64,000 bases of DNA from Flavobacteriia bacterium (GCA_947462925.1 CANHQP010000004.1:1-64000), one strand, 5' to 3'. Positions 17,140-27,354 are shown, numbered from the stretch's first letter. Numbers and translations are program-made. The notes: generated from the sequence alone by a model not told the origin.

Positions 17140-17313
17140 ACGCTAATTTATAGGGTTATCAACATTCTACCCGTGAGAAATTTTCAATGAATCGATTTTC
17201 ACTTGCACAACATTTCATAATTTTAACGCTAAGTTAGGTGTTTAAATACCCGAACTTTCTAAGTTGGTTAGCAACTTGGTCTATTTGTTGAAAATTACTT
17301 TAAGAAAAAAGAG

Positions 17314-18189
17314 ATGTCAAAATTTGGTTCAAAAGAAGAAATATTATCGTCCATTCAAGCGCTTTTTGAAAACATTCAATCAGGAAGTTTAACTGCAGAT
17401 GAAATGGAATCTTTGGTCGAATTAACGCGTGAATTGCACGAACGTGCATTGATTTTGCGTTACAAATCATACGAAGAGAAAATTTTCGGAATCGCTCCAA
17501 CAAATGTTGAAGTGCAAATGGAGGAGACTTTCGAAGAAATAGAAGCGGCTGCTGAAGTCGAAGAAATTTCTGAAGAACCACATATTCTGTCTTTTGAAGA
17601 AGTTGAAGAAGAAATTTTGGAGCATGAAAAACAAGAAGTGACAAATGATGAGCCAGTTTTCGATTTTGACATGTTTGAAAAAGCTGAAGAGGAAGATATT
17701 TTTTCTCCAGAGATGGTTATTGAACCGACACCAGAATTGGAGGCGACAATTTTCGAGGAACCAATCTCACCAGAAACGGATGTTGAGCCTGAGGTTTCAG
17801 AACCAATTTCTGAGGATGCTTTTGAAGTAGAAAGTACGCCAATTTTCAGTGAACCAGAACCTGTTGAAGAACCAAGGGCGGAGGTTGATACTGATATTTT
17901 TAACAGATACAGCAGCAACACAGATGATTCTTTGAGTTCTCGATTGATGTCCTCTAAATTACATACCTTGGTTGGTTCATTTGGATTAAATGACAAATTA
18001 CAGTGCATTCGTGAGCTTTTCAAAGGTTCAAGTGAAGCATTCAATCAGGCCATTGAGCAACTAGACAATCAAGCAGATTTTTCAGCAGCGAAAAGGGTGT
18101 TGGCTCAATTTGCACAACAATACAGTTGGGATTTAGAAAGTAATTTGACTGCTGAATTTATCCAGAAAGTGGAAAGAAGATATTTGTAA
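17314..18189 (+). CDS. Conserved-looking acidic protein of unknown function
   Basis: 291 residues, three parts. Residues 1-60 are predicted helical (EEILSSIQALFENIQSGSLTADEMESLVELTRELHERALILRY is a helical segment shown here only by its ends: EEILSSIQAL and ERALILRYKS). Residues ~65-195 are a low-complexity acidic linker dominated by Glu, Pro, Ser and Val. Residues ~200-291 form a second helical domain beginning SSRLMSSKLHTLVGSFGLND and containing IRELFKGSSEAFNQAIEQLD. No signal peptide or membrane segment, so it is probably cytoplasmic. The two ordered ends joined by a charged tether suggest a scaffold or adaptor. It lies 11 bases before the M28 peptidase and may share its transcript. I do not recognise the family. 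Confidence 0.7.
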   Translation: MSKFGSKEEILSSIQALFENIQSGSLTADEMESLVELTRELHERALILRYKSYEEKIFGIAPTNVEVQMEETFEEIEAAAEVEEISEEPHILSFEEVEEEILEHEKQEVTNDEPVFDFDMFEKAEEEDIFSPEMVIEPTPELEATIFEEPISPETDVEPEVSEPISEDAFEVESTPIFSEPEPVEEPRAEVDTDIFNRYSSNTDDSLSSRLMSSKLHTLVGSFGLNDKLQCIRELFKGSSEAFNQAIEQLDNQADFSAAKRVLAQFAQQYSWDLESNLTAEFIQKVERRYL

Positions 18190-18200
18190 AAATTAGTAAA

Positions 18201-19490
18201 ATGAAAGTTGGAATTGTCGTTATTTTATGCGCTTTTTTTCAAATCGCGTTAGGTCAATCAAATCCAACTATTCAGTCAGATGCCCTCACTGAGGGACGAA
18301 GAATCACGCAAGAATTGTGTTCTGAAGCCTATTTCGGTCGCGGATATATCAAGTCCGGCGATTCCCTCGCAGCGCAGTTTTTAGTCAGAGAATTTCAGCA
18401 ACGCGGATTAAAAAAAATCTCAGATTCCTATTTGCAGCCATTTACATTCGATGTGAATACTTTTCCAGGGAAAATGGAAGTGAAATTGGGGGACAAATTT
18501 TTGAAACCAGGCACTGATTTTTTGGTCGACCCTACCTCTGGAAATAGTAGTAGCGTATTGAAGTATAAGTATTTATCACGAAAAGATTTTGCGAATCCGA
18601 ATTTTTGGAGCGCTGCAATGGCGGAAATGAAGGAAGATCCTACCTTCAATGCAATTCTCTTTGACTGTTCTAACATTGCAAAGGATACTTTAAATGAGAT
18701 AAAAATATTGTCAAGGCAATTGGCAGAGATATTTGATGTAGTCATTGTCAACGAAGAGAAATTTACATTTTCGGTTGAAAATGAACAACATAAACACGGT
18801 TTTTTCTATATTCAAAGTGCTGTTTTTGATAGAAATTCAATCATCCAAACCAATATTGAATCAAAATTCAAGAAGAATCATGTTGCCAACAATGTAATTG
18901 CGAAAATTCCTGCGAAGGGATTGTTTAAGAAGACAATTGTGTTTTCTGCACATTACGATCATTTAGGGGGAATGGGAAATTCCACTTATTTTCCAGGAGG
19001 AAATGACAATGCGAGCGGAACATCGATGCTTTTTGTGTTGGCTGATTATTTCAAACAAAATCCAGTAGATTACAATTTAGTTTTCATCGCATTTGCAGGA
19101 GAAGAAGCAGGATTAATTGGTTCAAATTATTATGTGAATCATCCACTTTTTAAATTGAAAAAAATCAAGTTCTTATTGAATTTAGACATTATGGGAAGCG
19201 GAGAAGATGGAGTAACTGTAGTGAATGGAACCGTTTTCAAAGATCAATTTGATCAATTACAAAAAATCAACCAAGAACAGCAATTGCTGAAAGAAATCAA
19301 GATTCGAGGGAAAGCTGCCAATTCAGACCATTATTGGTTTTCGGAAAAAAATGTTCCTGCTTTTTTCATCTATACGATGGGTGAAAACAAGCATTACCAC
19401 GATGTGGTAGATACATATGAAGCACTTTCGTTCAACGAATATGTTGACATCGTGAAGTTAATCGCCTCGTTCGTAAATTCATTGGATTGA
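18201..19490 (+). CDS. Secreted M28-family metallopeptidase
   Basis: 429 residues with a signal peptide (IVVILCAFFQIALGQ). The zinc-binding set of M28 aminopeptidases is present: His251 and Asp253 in HYDHLGG, Asp269 in GGNDNASGTS, Glu301/Glu302 in AGEEAGLIGS, Asp329 in LNLDIMG and His400 in HYHDVVDT. Residues ~100-235 form the inserted region seen in PA-domain-like M28 enzymes. It should act in the periplasm or outside the cell on peptides; there is no T9SS sorting domain. The next gene begins around its stop codon. Confidence 0.9.
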   Translation: MKVGIVVILCAFFQIALGQSNPTIQSDALTEGRRITQELCSEAYFGRGYIKSGDSLAAQFLVREFQQRGLKKISDSYLQPFTFDVNTFPGKMEVKLGDKFLKPGTDFLVDPTSGNSSSVLKYKYLSRKDFANPNFWSAAMAEMKEDPTFNAILFDCSNIAKDTLNEIKILSRQLAEIFDVVIVNEEKFTFSVENEQHKHGFFYIQSAVFDRNSIIQTNIESKFKKNHVANNVIAKIPAKGLFKKTIVFSAHYDHLGGMGNSTYFPGGNDNASGTSMLFVLADYFKQNPVDYNLVFIAFAGEEAGLIGSNYYVNHPLFKLKKIKFLLNLDIMGSGEDGVTVVNGTVFKDQFDQLQKINQEQQLLKEIKIRGKAANSDHYWFSEKNVPAFFIYTMGENKHYHDVVDTYEALSFNEYVDIVKLIASFVNSLD

Positions 19491-19522
19491 ACCAATTTAA
19501 ATATTGGATGTATTTTCCCAAC

Positions 19523-21730
19523 ATGAGATATTTTCTTTTTCTGTTCCTATTTTGGAGCTCCACTATTTTCGCGCAAGACAATTGCACGTTCAAGTCGCAC
19601 AATAAAAAAGGCGGAAATTATTATTTCAGTACTTTTTACAAAGATAATATGCAAACAGCTTTGGAGGGAGTTTGCGAAGCTAGATTCAATGGAAAACTCT
19701 ATGAACGACGGGTTTTTGAAAAAGGAAAATTGATTGAAGAAGAACTGAATTTTACAAATCTTAAACCACGAGTAAGATTTAATCGATTTAACAAAATAAA
19801 AGATTCTACTATTGCTACTTTGGTCGTTTTTTACGAGAATGGCAAGGTTGAGTATAGATCTAACTATTACATAGATAAATCAGGTAGAAGATGTGAATTT
19901 CGACAAGAATATTGGGCAAATGGCAATCCTCGTTTTTCGTATTACATGGCGTTTATTCGCCGAAGCGAAATCGATCAGTATAATGAAAAAAACTACCCGC
20001 CACATACAGTGGATGACGAAGGCTATACTTATTTGACGGCACGTTTTGGAGAATACATGAGCTATGATGATGCAGGAAATTTGAAAGAAAAAGTGAATTA
20101 CAAAGCAGTTTTCCAATCTAACTTTTTTGTGCACGAAATTAGACAAGGAAAATTCACTGAATTTCATGCAAACGGAAAAGTGTACAAACAAGGATTCTTC
20201 AATGGCGATGATCCAGATGGAGATTGGTTGGTATATGATTTCAACGGAAAATTATCCGAGGAATTGCATTATAGACGCAATATGAAAGTGGACGTTTGGA
20301 AAGGATATTATCCTTCTGGTTCGCTCAGGTATCAGCACACGTATGATACTTTGTCTGAACATCTTTTTAAACCAAGTAAATTAGAATGGGCTGAAAATGG
20401 CATTAAAACACTAGAAGTTTTTTTGGATCAAAAAGGTAATGGTTTTCAAAAAGTTTGGAACGCAAAAGGGGTTTTGATTGAAGAGTTTGATATCCTTGCG
20501 CAACGAGATTATGGTACTTTTCACAATAAATGGTTTGAAGATGGGAAAGTGCAATCTATTAAATATAATCAGCCCAAAAAGGATACGACATACGTTGAAT
20601 ACTTTAACAACGGAAAGATGGCAAGGCTGAATATGACTGTCGAAGCTACTAATCCTGCTGGAAAGCGAACAACTGTTTCATCAAAAGAATGGAACTTTAA
20701 TGGCGTATTATTGTCTGAAGTTTCTTCTACCTCAGGGCAAGATTTCAATGAATATTCAGGAAAGATATTTCAAGAAAACGGAGAACTAAAGTCATTTATA
20801 TTTTCAAAGAATAAAGAAAGATTTGAAGAAACCTATGCGCGTAATGGCATAAAAGTAAAATCATTGCAACGCTTGGATGGTCTCCTAAATGGACATTATC
20901 AAACATTTGACAGTTTAGGGAATATTTTGATGCGTTTCAATTATTCAAAAGGGTTGCGTGATGGCATTTGCAGTGAATATGATTCCAAGGGAAACTTGCT
21001 TTTTCAACAGAAATATGAGAATGGTTGTGTCGACAAGACCTATAAAGAAGCAAAAATTGAAAATTTAGATTGGAATGGTTTGGTAAACAAAGAACAATAC
21101 CGGCAAATTACTTACGAGTATCTCAATAGATACGGGAATAAGTATTTTCAAAAGCTTAACAACCAGCAAATAGATTCCATTGCGCAAGCGATTTATTACT
21201 TCAAGAAAAATTGGAAAAGTGGATTGGATTTCCCTTTTGCAACTAACAGAAAGTTTTCAAAAAGGATAGATTTTAAGCTTCAAAAAAACCTGTTTCAAGG
21301 CGCTGATATTTGCGACACAACCAATAAATATGTGAAAGATTTATTGCTGTTATTTCAGAAACTCGGTTGGCAGTATCCTTCAAAAATGAAATTAGATGGC
21401 AATTTTTATACATTTACCTTTTTTGATGATCACTTCTATACCAACTACTTTTTTGAATTGAATTTTAATTGGTATGTGCAAAATGGATTTGTCGTTCTTC
21501 CTGTTGAACAAGAAATAGAAGTTCAAACATTCAATAAGTTGAATAGAAACGTTCAATTTTCAATTGGCAAATTGAATGATTGTTGTTATAGAGTGGATTA
21601 TAGCAATCGGGCTGGCTCATTTAATTGGATTATTTATAATGATGGAACAGTTGAATTTTACAACCAATCATCCAACTGGGATAAATTGGAAGAAGTTGAT
21701 GAAAGGCATTATCGTATGTTCGATGATTGA
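19523..21730 (+). CDS. Secreted MORN-type (YwqK-like) repeat protein
   Basis: About 735 residues from the ATG that gives a clean signal peptide (MRYFLFLFLFWSSTIFAQ); an upstream TTG overlapping the peptidase stop is less likely. From about residue 85 to 510 it repeats units such as FYENGKVEYRSNYY, YWANGNPRFSYY, FHANGKVYKQGFFNGD, YYPSGSLRYQHTY, WFEDGKVQSIKY and YDSKGNLLFQQKY. These are MORN_2-like units found in YwqK-type proteins. The last ~200 residues (from about QIDSIAQAIYYF) form a separate non-repetitive domain. No catalytic motif and no T9SS domain are visible. Likely a periplasmic or outer-membrane-associated protein of unknown role. Confidence 0.75.
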   Translation: MRYFLFLFLFWSSTIFAQDNCTFKSHNKKGGNYYFSTFYKDNMQTALEGVCEARFNGKLYERRVFEKGKLIEEELNFTNLKPRVRFNRFNKIKDSTIATLVVFYENGKVEYRSNYYIDKSGRRCEFRQEYWANGNPRFSYYMAFIRRSEIDQYNEKNYPPHTVDDEGYTYLTARFGEYMSYDDAGNLKEKVNYKAVFQSNFFVHEIRQGKFTEFHANGKVYKQGFFNGDDPDGDWLVYDFNGKLSEELHYRRNMKVDVWKGYYPSGSLRYQHTYDTLSEHLFKPSKLEWAENGIKTLEVFLDQKGNGFQKVWNAKGVLIEEFDILAQRDYGTFHNKWFEDGKVQSIKYNQPKKDTTYVEYFNNGKMARLNMTVEATNPAGKRTTVSSKEWNFNGVLLSEVSSTSGQDFNEYSGKIFQENGELKSFIFSKNKERFEETYARNGIKVKSLQRLDGLLNGHYQTFDSLGNILMRFNYSKGLRDGICSEYDSKGNLLFQQKYENGCVDKTYKEAKIENLDWNGLVNKEQYRQITYEYLNRYGNKYFQKLNNQQIDSIAQAIYYFKKNWKSGLDFPFATNRKFSKRIDFKLQKNLFQGADICDTTNKYVKDLLLLFQKLGWQYPSKMKLDGNFYTFTFFDDHFYTNYFFELNFNWYVQNGFVVLPVEQEIEVQTFNKLNRNVQFSIGKLNDCCYRVDYSNRAGSFNWIIYNDGTVEFYNQSSNWDKLEEVDERHYRMFDD

Positions 21731-21821
21731 TTTAACATTTTCACTTTATGGTGTTTTAATTTGATGCAGTTTACCAATGCTAGAATATTTTTGAGAAAAT
21801 CACTATCTTTAGCGCTCAAAG

Positions 21822-24800
21822 ATGCTAGGACTTATGAAGCTACTTCAAATAATCTTGTTTTTATTTCCTTTTTCATTGATGGCTCAAAACTATCTTGGAA
21901 AGACACCAAAAGCAATTGAATCACGCGCAGCAAATTGCGCACCACCCACAGCGACTACTTTTTTGCAGACCAACAATGTGAAAGCGATGATTCACACTGC
22001 AGGAAATTTATGGCAAGTTCCTGGTCAGAATTATTCTCAATATGAGGTTCCTAAGAATTCTGGGATTATGGCACTTTTTACTGCTGCTTTGTGGTTGGGT
22101 GGAACAGACATCAATGGACAACTAAAACTAGCGGCTTTGCGTTATCGCAACGGTCAAGATTATTGGACGGGACCAATTTCACAAGGAGCAGCCATTACAG
22201 ATTTCGCAACCTGTCAAAAGTACGACAGACATTTTACCACCACACAAGATATGGTTAGAGAGTTTGATGCTTGGTATGAATCGGGGTTGTATGATCTAGA
22301 AAATGGTACCAATACTCAAGCAGAAAACTTTCCAAATTATACGGTTCCAAAAATCATCAAAGAATGGCCAGCTCATGGAGATGTTTCTCTAGGGCAAGAT
22401 TATTATTTAGCTCCATTTTATGACAGAAACAATGATGGAGAGTATAGTTGGGAGAATGGTGATTTTCCTTGGTATGATATTAAAAAAGATAAAGTTTGCA
22501 GTGTTGATAGAAAAGTAAGTCTTTACGGTGATGAAAACTTTTGGTGGATCATGAACGACAAAGGAAATATCCACACCGAAACAGGCGCTGATCCGATTGG
22601 TATGGAAATTCGCGCGCAAGCATTTGCATTTGCAACCAATGACGAAATCAATAACATGACTTTTTACAATTATGAATTGATTAATCGCGGAACTCAAACA
22701 CTATACAACACTTATTTTGGTTTTTTCGCCGATGCAGCATTGGGAGATCCGTTTGATGATTATGTGGGGTGTGATGTAAATCGCGGTTTGGCTTACGTTT
22801 ATAACGGAGATTCCTATGATGGCGATAATAGTGGATTCAAAGGATACGGAATCAATCCTCCAGCAGTTGGTGTAGATTTTTTCGAAGGACCTTATCAAGA
22901 CAATGACAACATCGATAATGCGTTTGGAATTGGGGTAAACGAAGCACTAAACGGAATTGGATACGGTGATGGAATTATTGACAATGAGCGATTTGGGATG
23001 AGAAGGTTTTTATATTACGTGAATTCAGGAGGCGGAGGAAACCCGAATCAAACCGATCCAATAACTGGTTCAGATTTTTACAATTATTTGCGTGGATTTT
23101 GGAAAGATGGAACGCCATTTTACTACGGAGGAAGCGGCTATATTGCTGATCAAGAAGCGGATCCAACTGTACCTTGTGATTTCATGTTTCCAGGCGATAC
23201 CGATCCCTTGGGTTGGGGAACAAGCGGAAATCCGCAAGTGCCGTGGACAGAAGAAACGGCAGGAAATCAACCTTATGACCGAAGATTTGTGCAGTCGGCT
23301 GGACCTTTCGTTCTGAAACCTGGTGCTGTAAATAATATTACCGTAGGTGTAGTTTGGGCGCGCGCTAGCAGCGGCGGACCATTCGCTTCTGTGGAAGTAT
23401 TGAGAAGGGCAGACGACAAAGCGCAAGCATTATTTGAAAACTGTTTCAAAGTGCTAGACGGACCTTATGCGCCAGATTTGAAAATTCAAGAATTGGAAAA
23501 TGAATTGATTTTAACACTCTCAAATCCTGCGAATTCTAATAACGCGAAAGAAGATTATAAAGAATTTGATCCATTTATTTCTGCTGCAGATTCAACTGCC
23601 GATAAATTTTATCATTTTCAAGGATACATGATTTATCAAGTGACCAGTTCCTCCGTTTCAGCTTCTCAAATTGAAGATGTTTCTAAAGCGAGATTGGTTG
23701 CTCAATGTGATATCAAAGACAATGTTTCAACATTGATCAATTTTGAGTATGATGAAGAGTTAGAAACACCAATACCAGTAAAAAAAGTGCAAGGTTCGAA
23801 TACAGGAATCAAACACAGTTTCAGTGTGAATGAAGATTTATTTGCACAAGGAAATAGAACATTGGTCAATTTCAAACGCTATTATTATTTAGCAGTTTCT
23901 TATGCTTATAACAATTACAAAAATTATGATCCAACTGACCCTCAGCAATTAGATGGACAGAAAAAACCTTTTTTGGCAAGTAGAAAGGCAACGATTGGAG
24001 AAATCAAAACAATAGAAGCGATTCCTCATAATGTCAATCCAGAAGCTGGAGGTACTATCCAAAGTTTATCTTATGGAACGATGCCTCAAATCACTCGCTT
24101 AGACGGAACTGGAAATGGAAATAATTCTTTAGATTTTACTTCTAGTACATTAAATCAAATTCTGACAACTGGATTTGCTCCAAAGCCAACGTATGATTAT
24201 GGTTCTGGACCATTGAATGTGAAAGTAGTTGATCCTTTAAATGTTGTCGGTGGTTATTTTGAATGTAAATTTAGAAAATATCAAAATGTCGGTGCAGAAC
24301 AGCACATCAATTATTACGGAACAGATACTGCTTCTTGGGTAATTTACAGATATGATTCTGAGAATAAAGTAAATCTTTTAGATTCAGTTGTGTCGGAAAG
24401 AACCATCAAAAATCAAAACGAACAAATTATAGCTAAATGGGGTATTTCGGTAGAAATTATCCAAAGTAAATATTTCAAAGCTTCAGATCCAACAGGACCA
24501 GATTTGGCGCAATCACTGGAATATGATCGTTATACTTCGCCGATAGAATCTACCATTGAATTCAAGGATTCTTCTAAACGATGGTTGTCATTTATCAACG
24601 ACAATGACAATTATTTTCCAACGAATTGGATTTTATCGGGAGTTTACAATCCAATCGGAGCTGATACGGTTACACAATCTCCAGCGTATCTCAGTCCGAA
24701 GTTCTACAAAGATGAGTTAAGTAAAGATCCTGAACAAAATTATGAGAAGATTTTGTCTGGAGGATTTGCACCTCATAATCTAACCGGATATCGAAATGAA

Positions 24801-25856
24801 TTTAGTCCACTTTGCTATCCAACTGGAACAGGTCTTTTATCGACAGGAACAATCAGTACAATCAGGGCACGAAGCAGTATTTCTAGACTTCCAAGTATCG
24901 ATGTTGTGATTACGACGGATAAATCAAAATGGACTAGGTGCGCTGTGATTGAATTGGGAAGAGACGAAGCATTGAATGTTGGTCAAGCAAAGCCAGGTAC
25001 GTTGCGAAAAAGTCCGAGTGTAGACCTCAACGGAAATTCTATCGAAGGTTATGGAATGGGATGGTTTCCAGGTTATGCAATTGACTTAGAGACTGGCATG
25101 CGTTTGCACATGGCTTTTGGAGAAAACTCTTTCTTAGGAAGTGATAATGGAAATGACATGATTTGGAATCCTTCGAATAGAGTAGTGGACAACAACGGAC
25201 GACCAATCATGGCTGGACAGCATCCAATTTATGTTTTTGGATACAATATCAACGGTGAAGGTTGTCCCTACTATGATGGTTCAAATTGGGTTTATGACAA
25301 GTTTTTTGACAATACCGCAGCATCATTAAAAACAGCGTACACAAGTTTGAGTTGGGTTGGAAATCCAATTTTAACTGAGGGACAAAAGCATCTTTCTACC
25401 GATGTAAAAATTAGAATCCGTGTCAACAAAGAGTACAATGAATTTACCGCGACAGGCGAAAATGGTGGGAAGCCAATGTATGCTTGGAACATGGACAATG
25501 TTAGAACTGTTACAGGAAGTCAGGATCAATTGGCTGAGTCGTTGAAATTGATAAATGTGGTTCCAAATCCATATTATGCTTATTCACAATATGAAAAAAG
25601 CCGTTTGGATGCAAGGGTAAAAATCACCAATTTACCTGAAATCTGCACAATTAAGATTTACAATGTTTCTGGAAAATTAGTCAAAACAATCAAAAAAGCG
25701 AATACAAATACTTACGAAGATTGGAATTTGAAAAACGATGTTGGTATTCCGATTGCCAGCGGTGTCTATTTGATTCACGTGAATGTCCCAAAGGTTGGTG
25801 AAGTGATTGTGAAGGCATTTATTGCCATGCGAACTTCCGACTTGGAAAATATTTAA
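21822..25856 (+). CDS. Very large T9SS type A cargo protein
   Basis: 1344 residues; a start at Met5 gives the best signal peptide (MKLLQIILFLFPFSLMAQ). The N-terminal part (about 45-110) reads NSGIMALFTAALWLGGTD...LKLAALRYRNGQDYWTGP, which I remember from large Bacteroidota surface proteins of unknown function; calcium-like acidic loops (DRNNDGEYSW, DNDNIDNAFG) recur. The C terminus (NVVPNPYYAYSQYE... to AFIAMRT) with YNVSGKLVKTIKK and GIPIASGVYLIHV is a type A T9SS sorting domain. A TATCTTTA box lies at 21804-21811, close to the -7 consensus. The stop overlaps that of the convergent amidohydrolase by three bases. No enzymatic motif recognised. Confidence 0.8.
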   Translation: MLGLMKLLQIILFLFPFSLMAQNYLGKTPKAIESRAANCAPPTATTFLQTNNVKAMIHTAGNLWQVPGQNYSQYEVPKNSGIMALFTAALWLGGTDINGQLKLAALRYRNGQDYWTGPISQGAAITDFATCQKYDRHFTTTQDMVREFDAWYESGLYDLENGTNTQAENFPNYTVPKIIKEWPAHGDVSLGQDYYLAPFYDRNNDGEYSWENGDFPWYDIKKDKVCSVDRKVSLYGDENFWWIMNDKGNIHTETGADPIGMEIRAQAFAFATNDEINNMTFYNYELINRGTQTLYNTYFGFFADAALGDPFDDYVGCDVNRGLAYVYNGDSYDGDNSGFKGYGINPPAVGVDFFEGPYQDNDNIDNAFGIGVNEALNGIGYGDGIIDNERFGMRRFLYYVNSGGGGNPNQTDPITGSDFYNYLRGFWKDGTPFYYGGSGYIADQEADPTVPCDFMFPGDTDPLGWGTSGNPQVPWTEETAGNQPYDRRFVQSAGPFVLKPGAVNNITVGVVWARASSGGPFASVEVLRRADDKAQALFENCFKVLDGPYAPDLKIQELENELILTLSNPANSNNAKEDYKEFDPFISAADSTADKFYHFQGYMIYQVTSSSVSASQIEDVSKARLVAQCDIKDNVSTLINFEYDEELETPIPVKKVQGSNTGIKHSFSVNEDLFAQGNRTLVNFKRYYYLAVSYAYNNYKNYDPTDPQQLDGQKKPFLASRKATIGEIKTIEAIPHNVNPEAGGTIQSLSYGTMPQITRLDGTGNGNNSLDFTSSTLNQILTTGFAPKPTYDYGSGPLNVKVVDPLNVVGGYFECKFRKYQNVGAEQHINYYGTDTASWVIYRYDSENKVNLLDSVVSERTIKNQNEQIIAKWGISVEIIQSKYFKASDPTGPDLAQSLEYDRYTSPIESTIEFKDSSKRWLSFINDNDNYFPTNWILSGVYNPIGADTVTQSPAYLSPKFYKDELSKDPEQNYEKILSGGFAPHNLTGYRNEFSPLCYPTGTGLLSTGTISTIRARSSISRLPSIDVVITTDKSKWTRCAVIELGRDEALNVGQAKPGTLRKSPSVDLNGNSIEGYGMGWFPGYAIDLETGMRLHMAFGENSFLGSDNGNDMIWNPSNRVVDNNGRPIMAGQHPIYVFGYNINGEGCPYYDGSNWVYDKFFDNTAASLKTAYTSLSWVGNPILTEGQKHLSTDVKIRIRVNKEYNEFTATGENGGKPMYAWNMDNVRTVTGSQDQLAESLKLINVVPNPYYAYSQYEKSRLDARVKITNLPEICTIKIYNVSGKLVKTIKKANTNTYEDWNLKNDVGIPIASGVYLIHVNVPKVGEVIVKAFIAMRTSDLENI

Positions 25857-27253
25857 ATAACTTGATATTTGATTGGCGCTCCAAAAGTGCCAATCAATTG
25901 TCCTTTTGAAAAAGTTAATTTTCCATTTACAAAGACATATTCAATTCCTTCTGAAAATTGATTTGGATTAGAAACAGTAGCTTTACCATTGATGGTCTTT
26001 TCATCGAAAATCGTCAAGTCAGCCATTGCTCCATCTTCCAATATACCGCGGTTTTGCAAAGCTGGAGAAATCAAATTTCTTGGTAAAGTGGTCATTTTAT
26101 CTAATGCTTTTTCTAGCGGTATTCCGATTGAAAGACAATGATTAATTGCAGTAGCAAAGCATCCGGCGCCACGAGGATGGGAATTCGCATTTTTTTCAAA
26201 TTCAATTCCGCCGTCTGATCCAATCATGCAAAAATCTTCTTTCAGAGCCAAATCAATGGTTTCAGAAAATGACATCGTACCTTCAGGAACAGCGACCAAT
26301 TTTTTTACTTTACGGTATTTTGCGAATGTAGCGGCGTTCAATTTTTCGCCAGTTCCCACTACTTGCAAATCACTGTACGTAATATTGTATCTTTTTTGCC
26401 AACCTTCCGCAAAGCGCATCGAATGCAAATAAGTAGCCCAAAATGAATATGGATAAACGCAACAAGTGATATTCAGTCCTTCTTTTCTCGCGGATTTAAT
26501 TTTGTCTAGCGCTTCCGCCATTTTATAGGTTCCGCCCGTTGAATGTAAGTGATCGATGTGCACATTGGCGCCACTTTCTCTTGCAATTTTGATTGCCTCA
26601 TCAACGCCTTCTAATTCTTTTGCTTCAGAAGAATGTCGCAAATGCATAAAAAATGGACGATTGTATTTTTTGGCCAGTTTCGCATATTCAACCGTTTCTT
26701 CGTAAGGAGTTGGTTGATATTCAATGCTGTGAGATACTCCCAAAGCGCCTTCTTTCAAACATTTTTCTACTTGTTTTTTGCGTTCAGCAATTCCATGTAA
26801 ATTGTAACGAATCTGCATCACAAAAGTGGAAACGCCAAAATTGATGTAATGCGGTAAAGCACTAAATCTTTTGTAGTAAGCTGCACAATCTGGACTTCCG
26901 CCATGCATTTGGAGCGCTGTTGTTACGCCATCCGAGACTTTGTATTTTTCGAAAATTTTGAAAGTTGAACCTGGACTCGTGCCATTGTCAGCTAAAATAT
27001 CGATAAAACCCGGAGAAACAATTTTTCCACGGATATCAAAAACCGAATTTCCTTCCAAGGTATTTGCAGGCGCAAAAATTAATTTGCCTGAATCGTCAAT
27101 CCCAACATCTAAAATTTGCCATTGATTTTGAAAAAAACACTTGCCGCCTTTCAAAACAGTATTGACTTTATTGGATTGCAAAAACCGCATTCCATCAAAC
27201 AACATTCCTGCTGAAACAGTTCCAGTTATGCCTAAAAATTTTCGTCTGTCCAT
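25853..27253 (-). CDS. Amidohydrolase-like protein (D-aminoacylase family) lacking the first metal motif
   Basis: 466 residues starting with a Tat-like MDRRKFLGITG signal. The fold follows N-acyl-D-amino-acid deacylases: SPGFID (80-85), GVTTALQMHGG, His204 in FFMHLRH, His235 in HIDHLHSTGG, Asp347 in IGSDGGI, HPRGAGCF and GAMADLTIFD near the end. However, SPGFID is followed by ILADNG and not the usual HxH, and the residue matching the bridging Cys of D-aminoacylase (GNCG) is absent (MHGG). Two of the usual metal-binding elements are therefore missing, so the substrate, metal content or even activity may differ from the family. Likely periplasmic. Confidence 0.8.
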   Translation of the reverse strand: MDRRKFLGITGTVSAGMLFDGMRFLQSNKVNTVLKGGKCFFQNQWQILDVGIDDSGKLIFAPANTLEGNSVFDIRGKIVSPGFIDILADNGTSPGSTFKIFEKYKVSDGVTTALQMHGGSPDCAAYYKRFSALPHYINFGVSTFVMQIRYNLHGIAERKKQVEKCLKEGALGVSHSIEYQPTPYEETVEYAKLAKKYNRPFFMHLRHSSEAKELEGVDEAIKIARESGANVHIDHLHSTGGTYKMAEALDKIKSARKEGLNITCCVYPYSFWATYLHSMRFAEGWQKRYNITYSDLQVVGTGEKLNAATFAKYRKVKKLVAVPEGTMSFSETIDLALKEDFCMIGSDGGIEFEKNANSHPRGAGCFATAINHCLSIGIPLEKALDKMTTLPRNLISPALQNRGILEDGAMADLTIFDEKTINGKATVSNPNQFSEGIEYVFVNGKLTFSKGQLIGTFGAPIKYQVI

Positions 27254-27308
27254 CCGTTTTGTTGAATCAAAAAACCAATTTACAGATTATTAGTAAATTC
27301 GAATGCAC

Positions 27309-27336
27309 TTGTGGACAATTATATTTCTTAATTTTA
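27309..27336 (+). promoter_or_regulatory. Candidate promoter: TTG - 17 bp - TAATTTTA
   Basis: TTG at 27309-27311 and TAATTTTA at 27329-27336 are separated by 17 bases, matching the Bacteroidota layout TTG-N17-20-TAnnTTTG except for the last base. It lies 18 bases before the ATG of the LtaS-like gene and in the divergent gap. Confidence 0.45.
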
Positions 27337-27354
27337 CCTTAACAAAATGTTTCC

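Noticed and set aside
17460-18044. A 194-codon minus-strand Ser/Thr-rich frame
   Set aside because: It is the antisense shadow of the Glu-rich linker of the acidic protein; GAA/GAG codons read as TTC/CTC and related Ser codons on the other strand.
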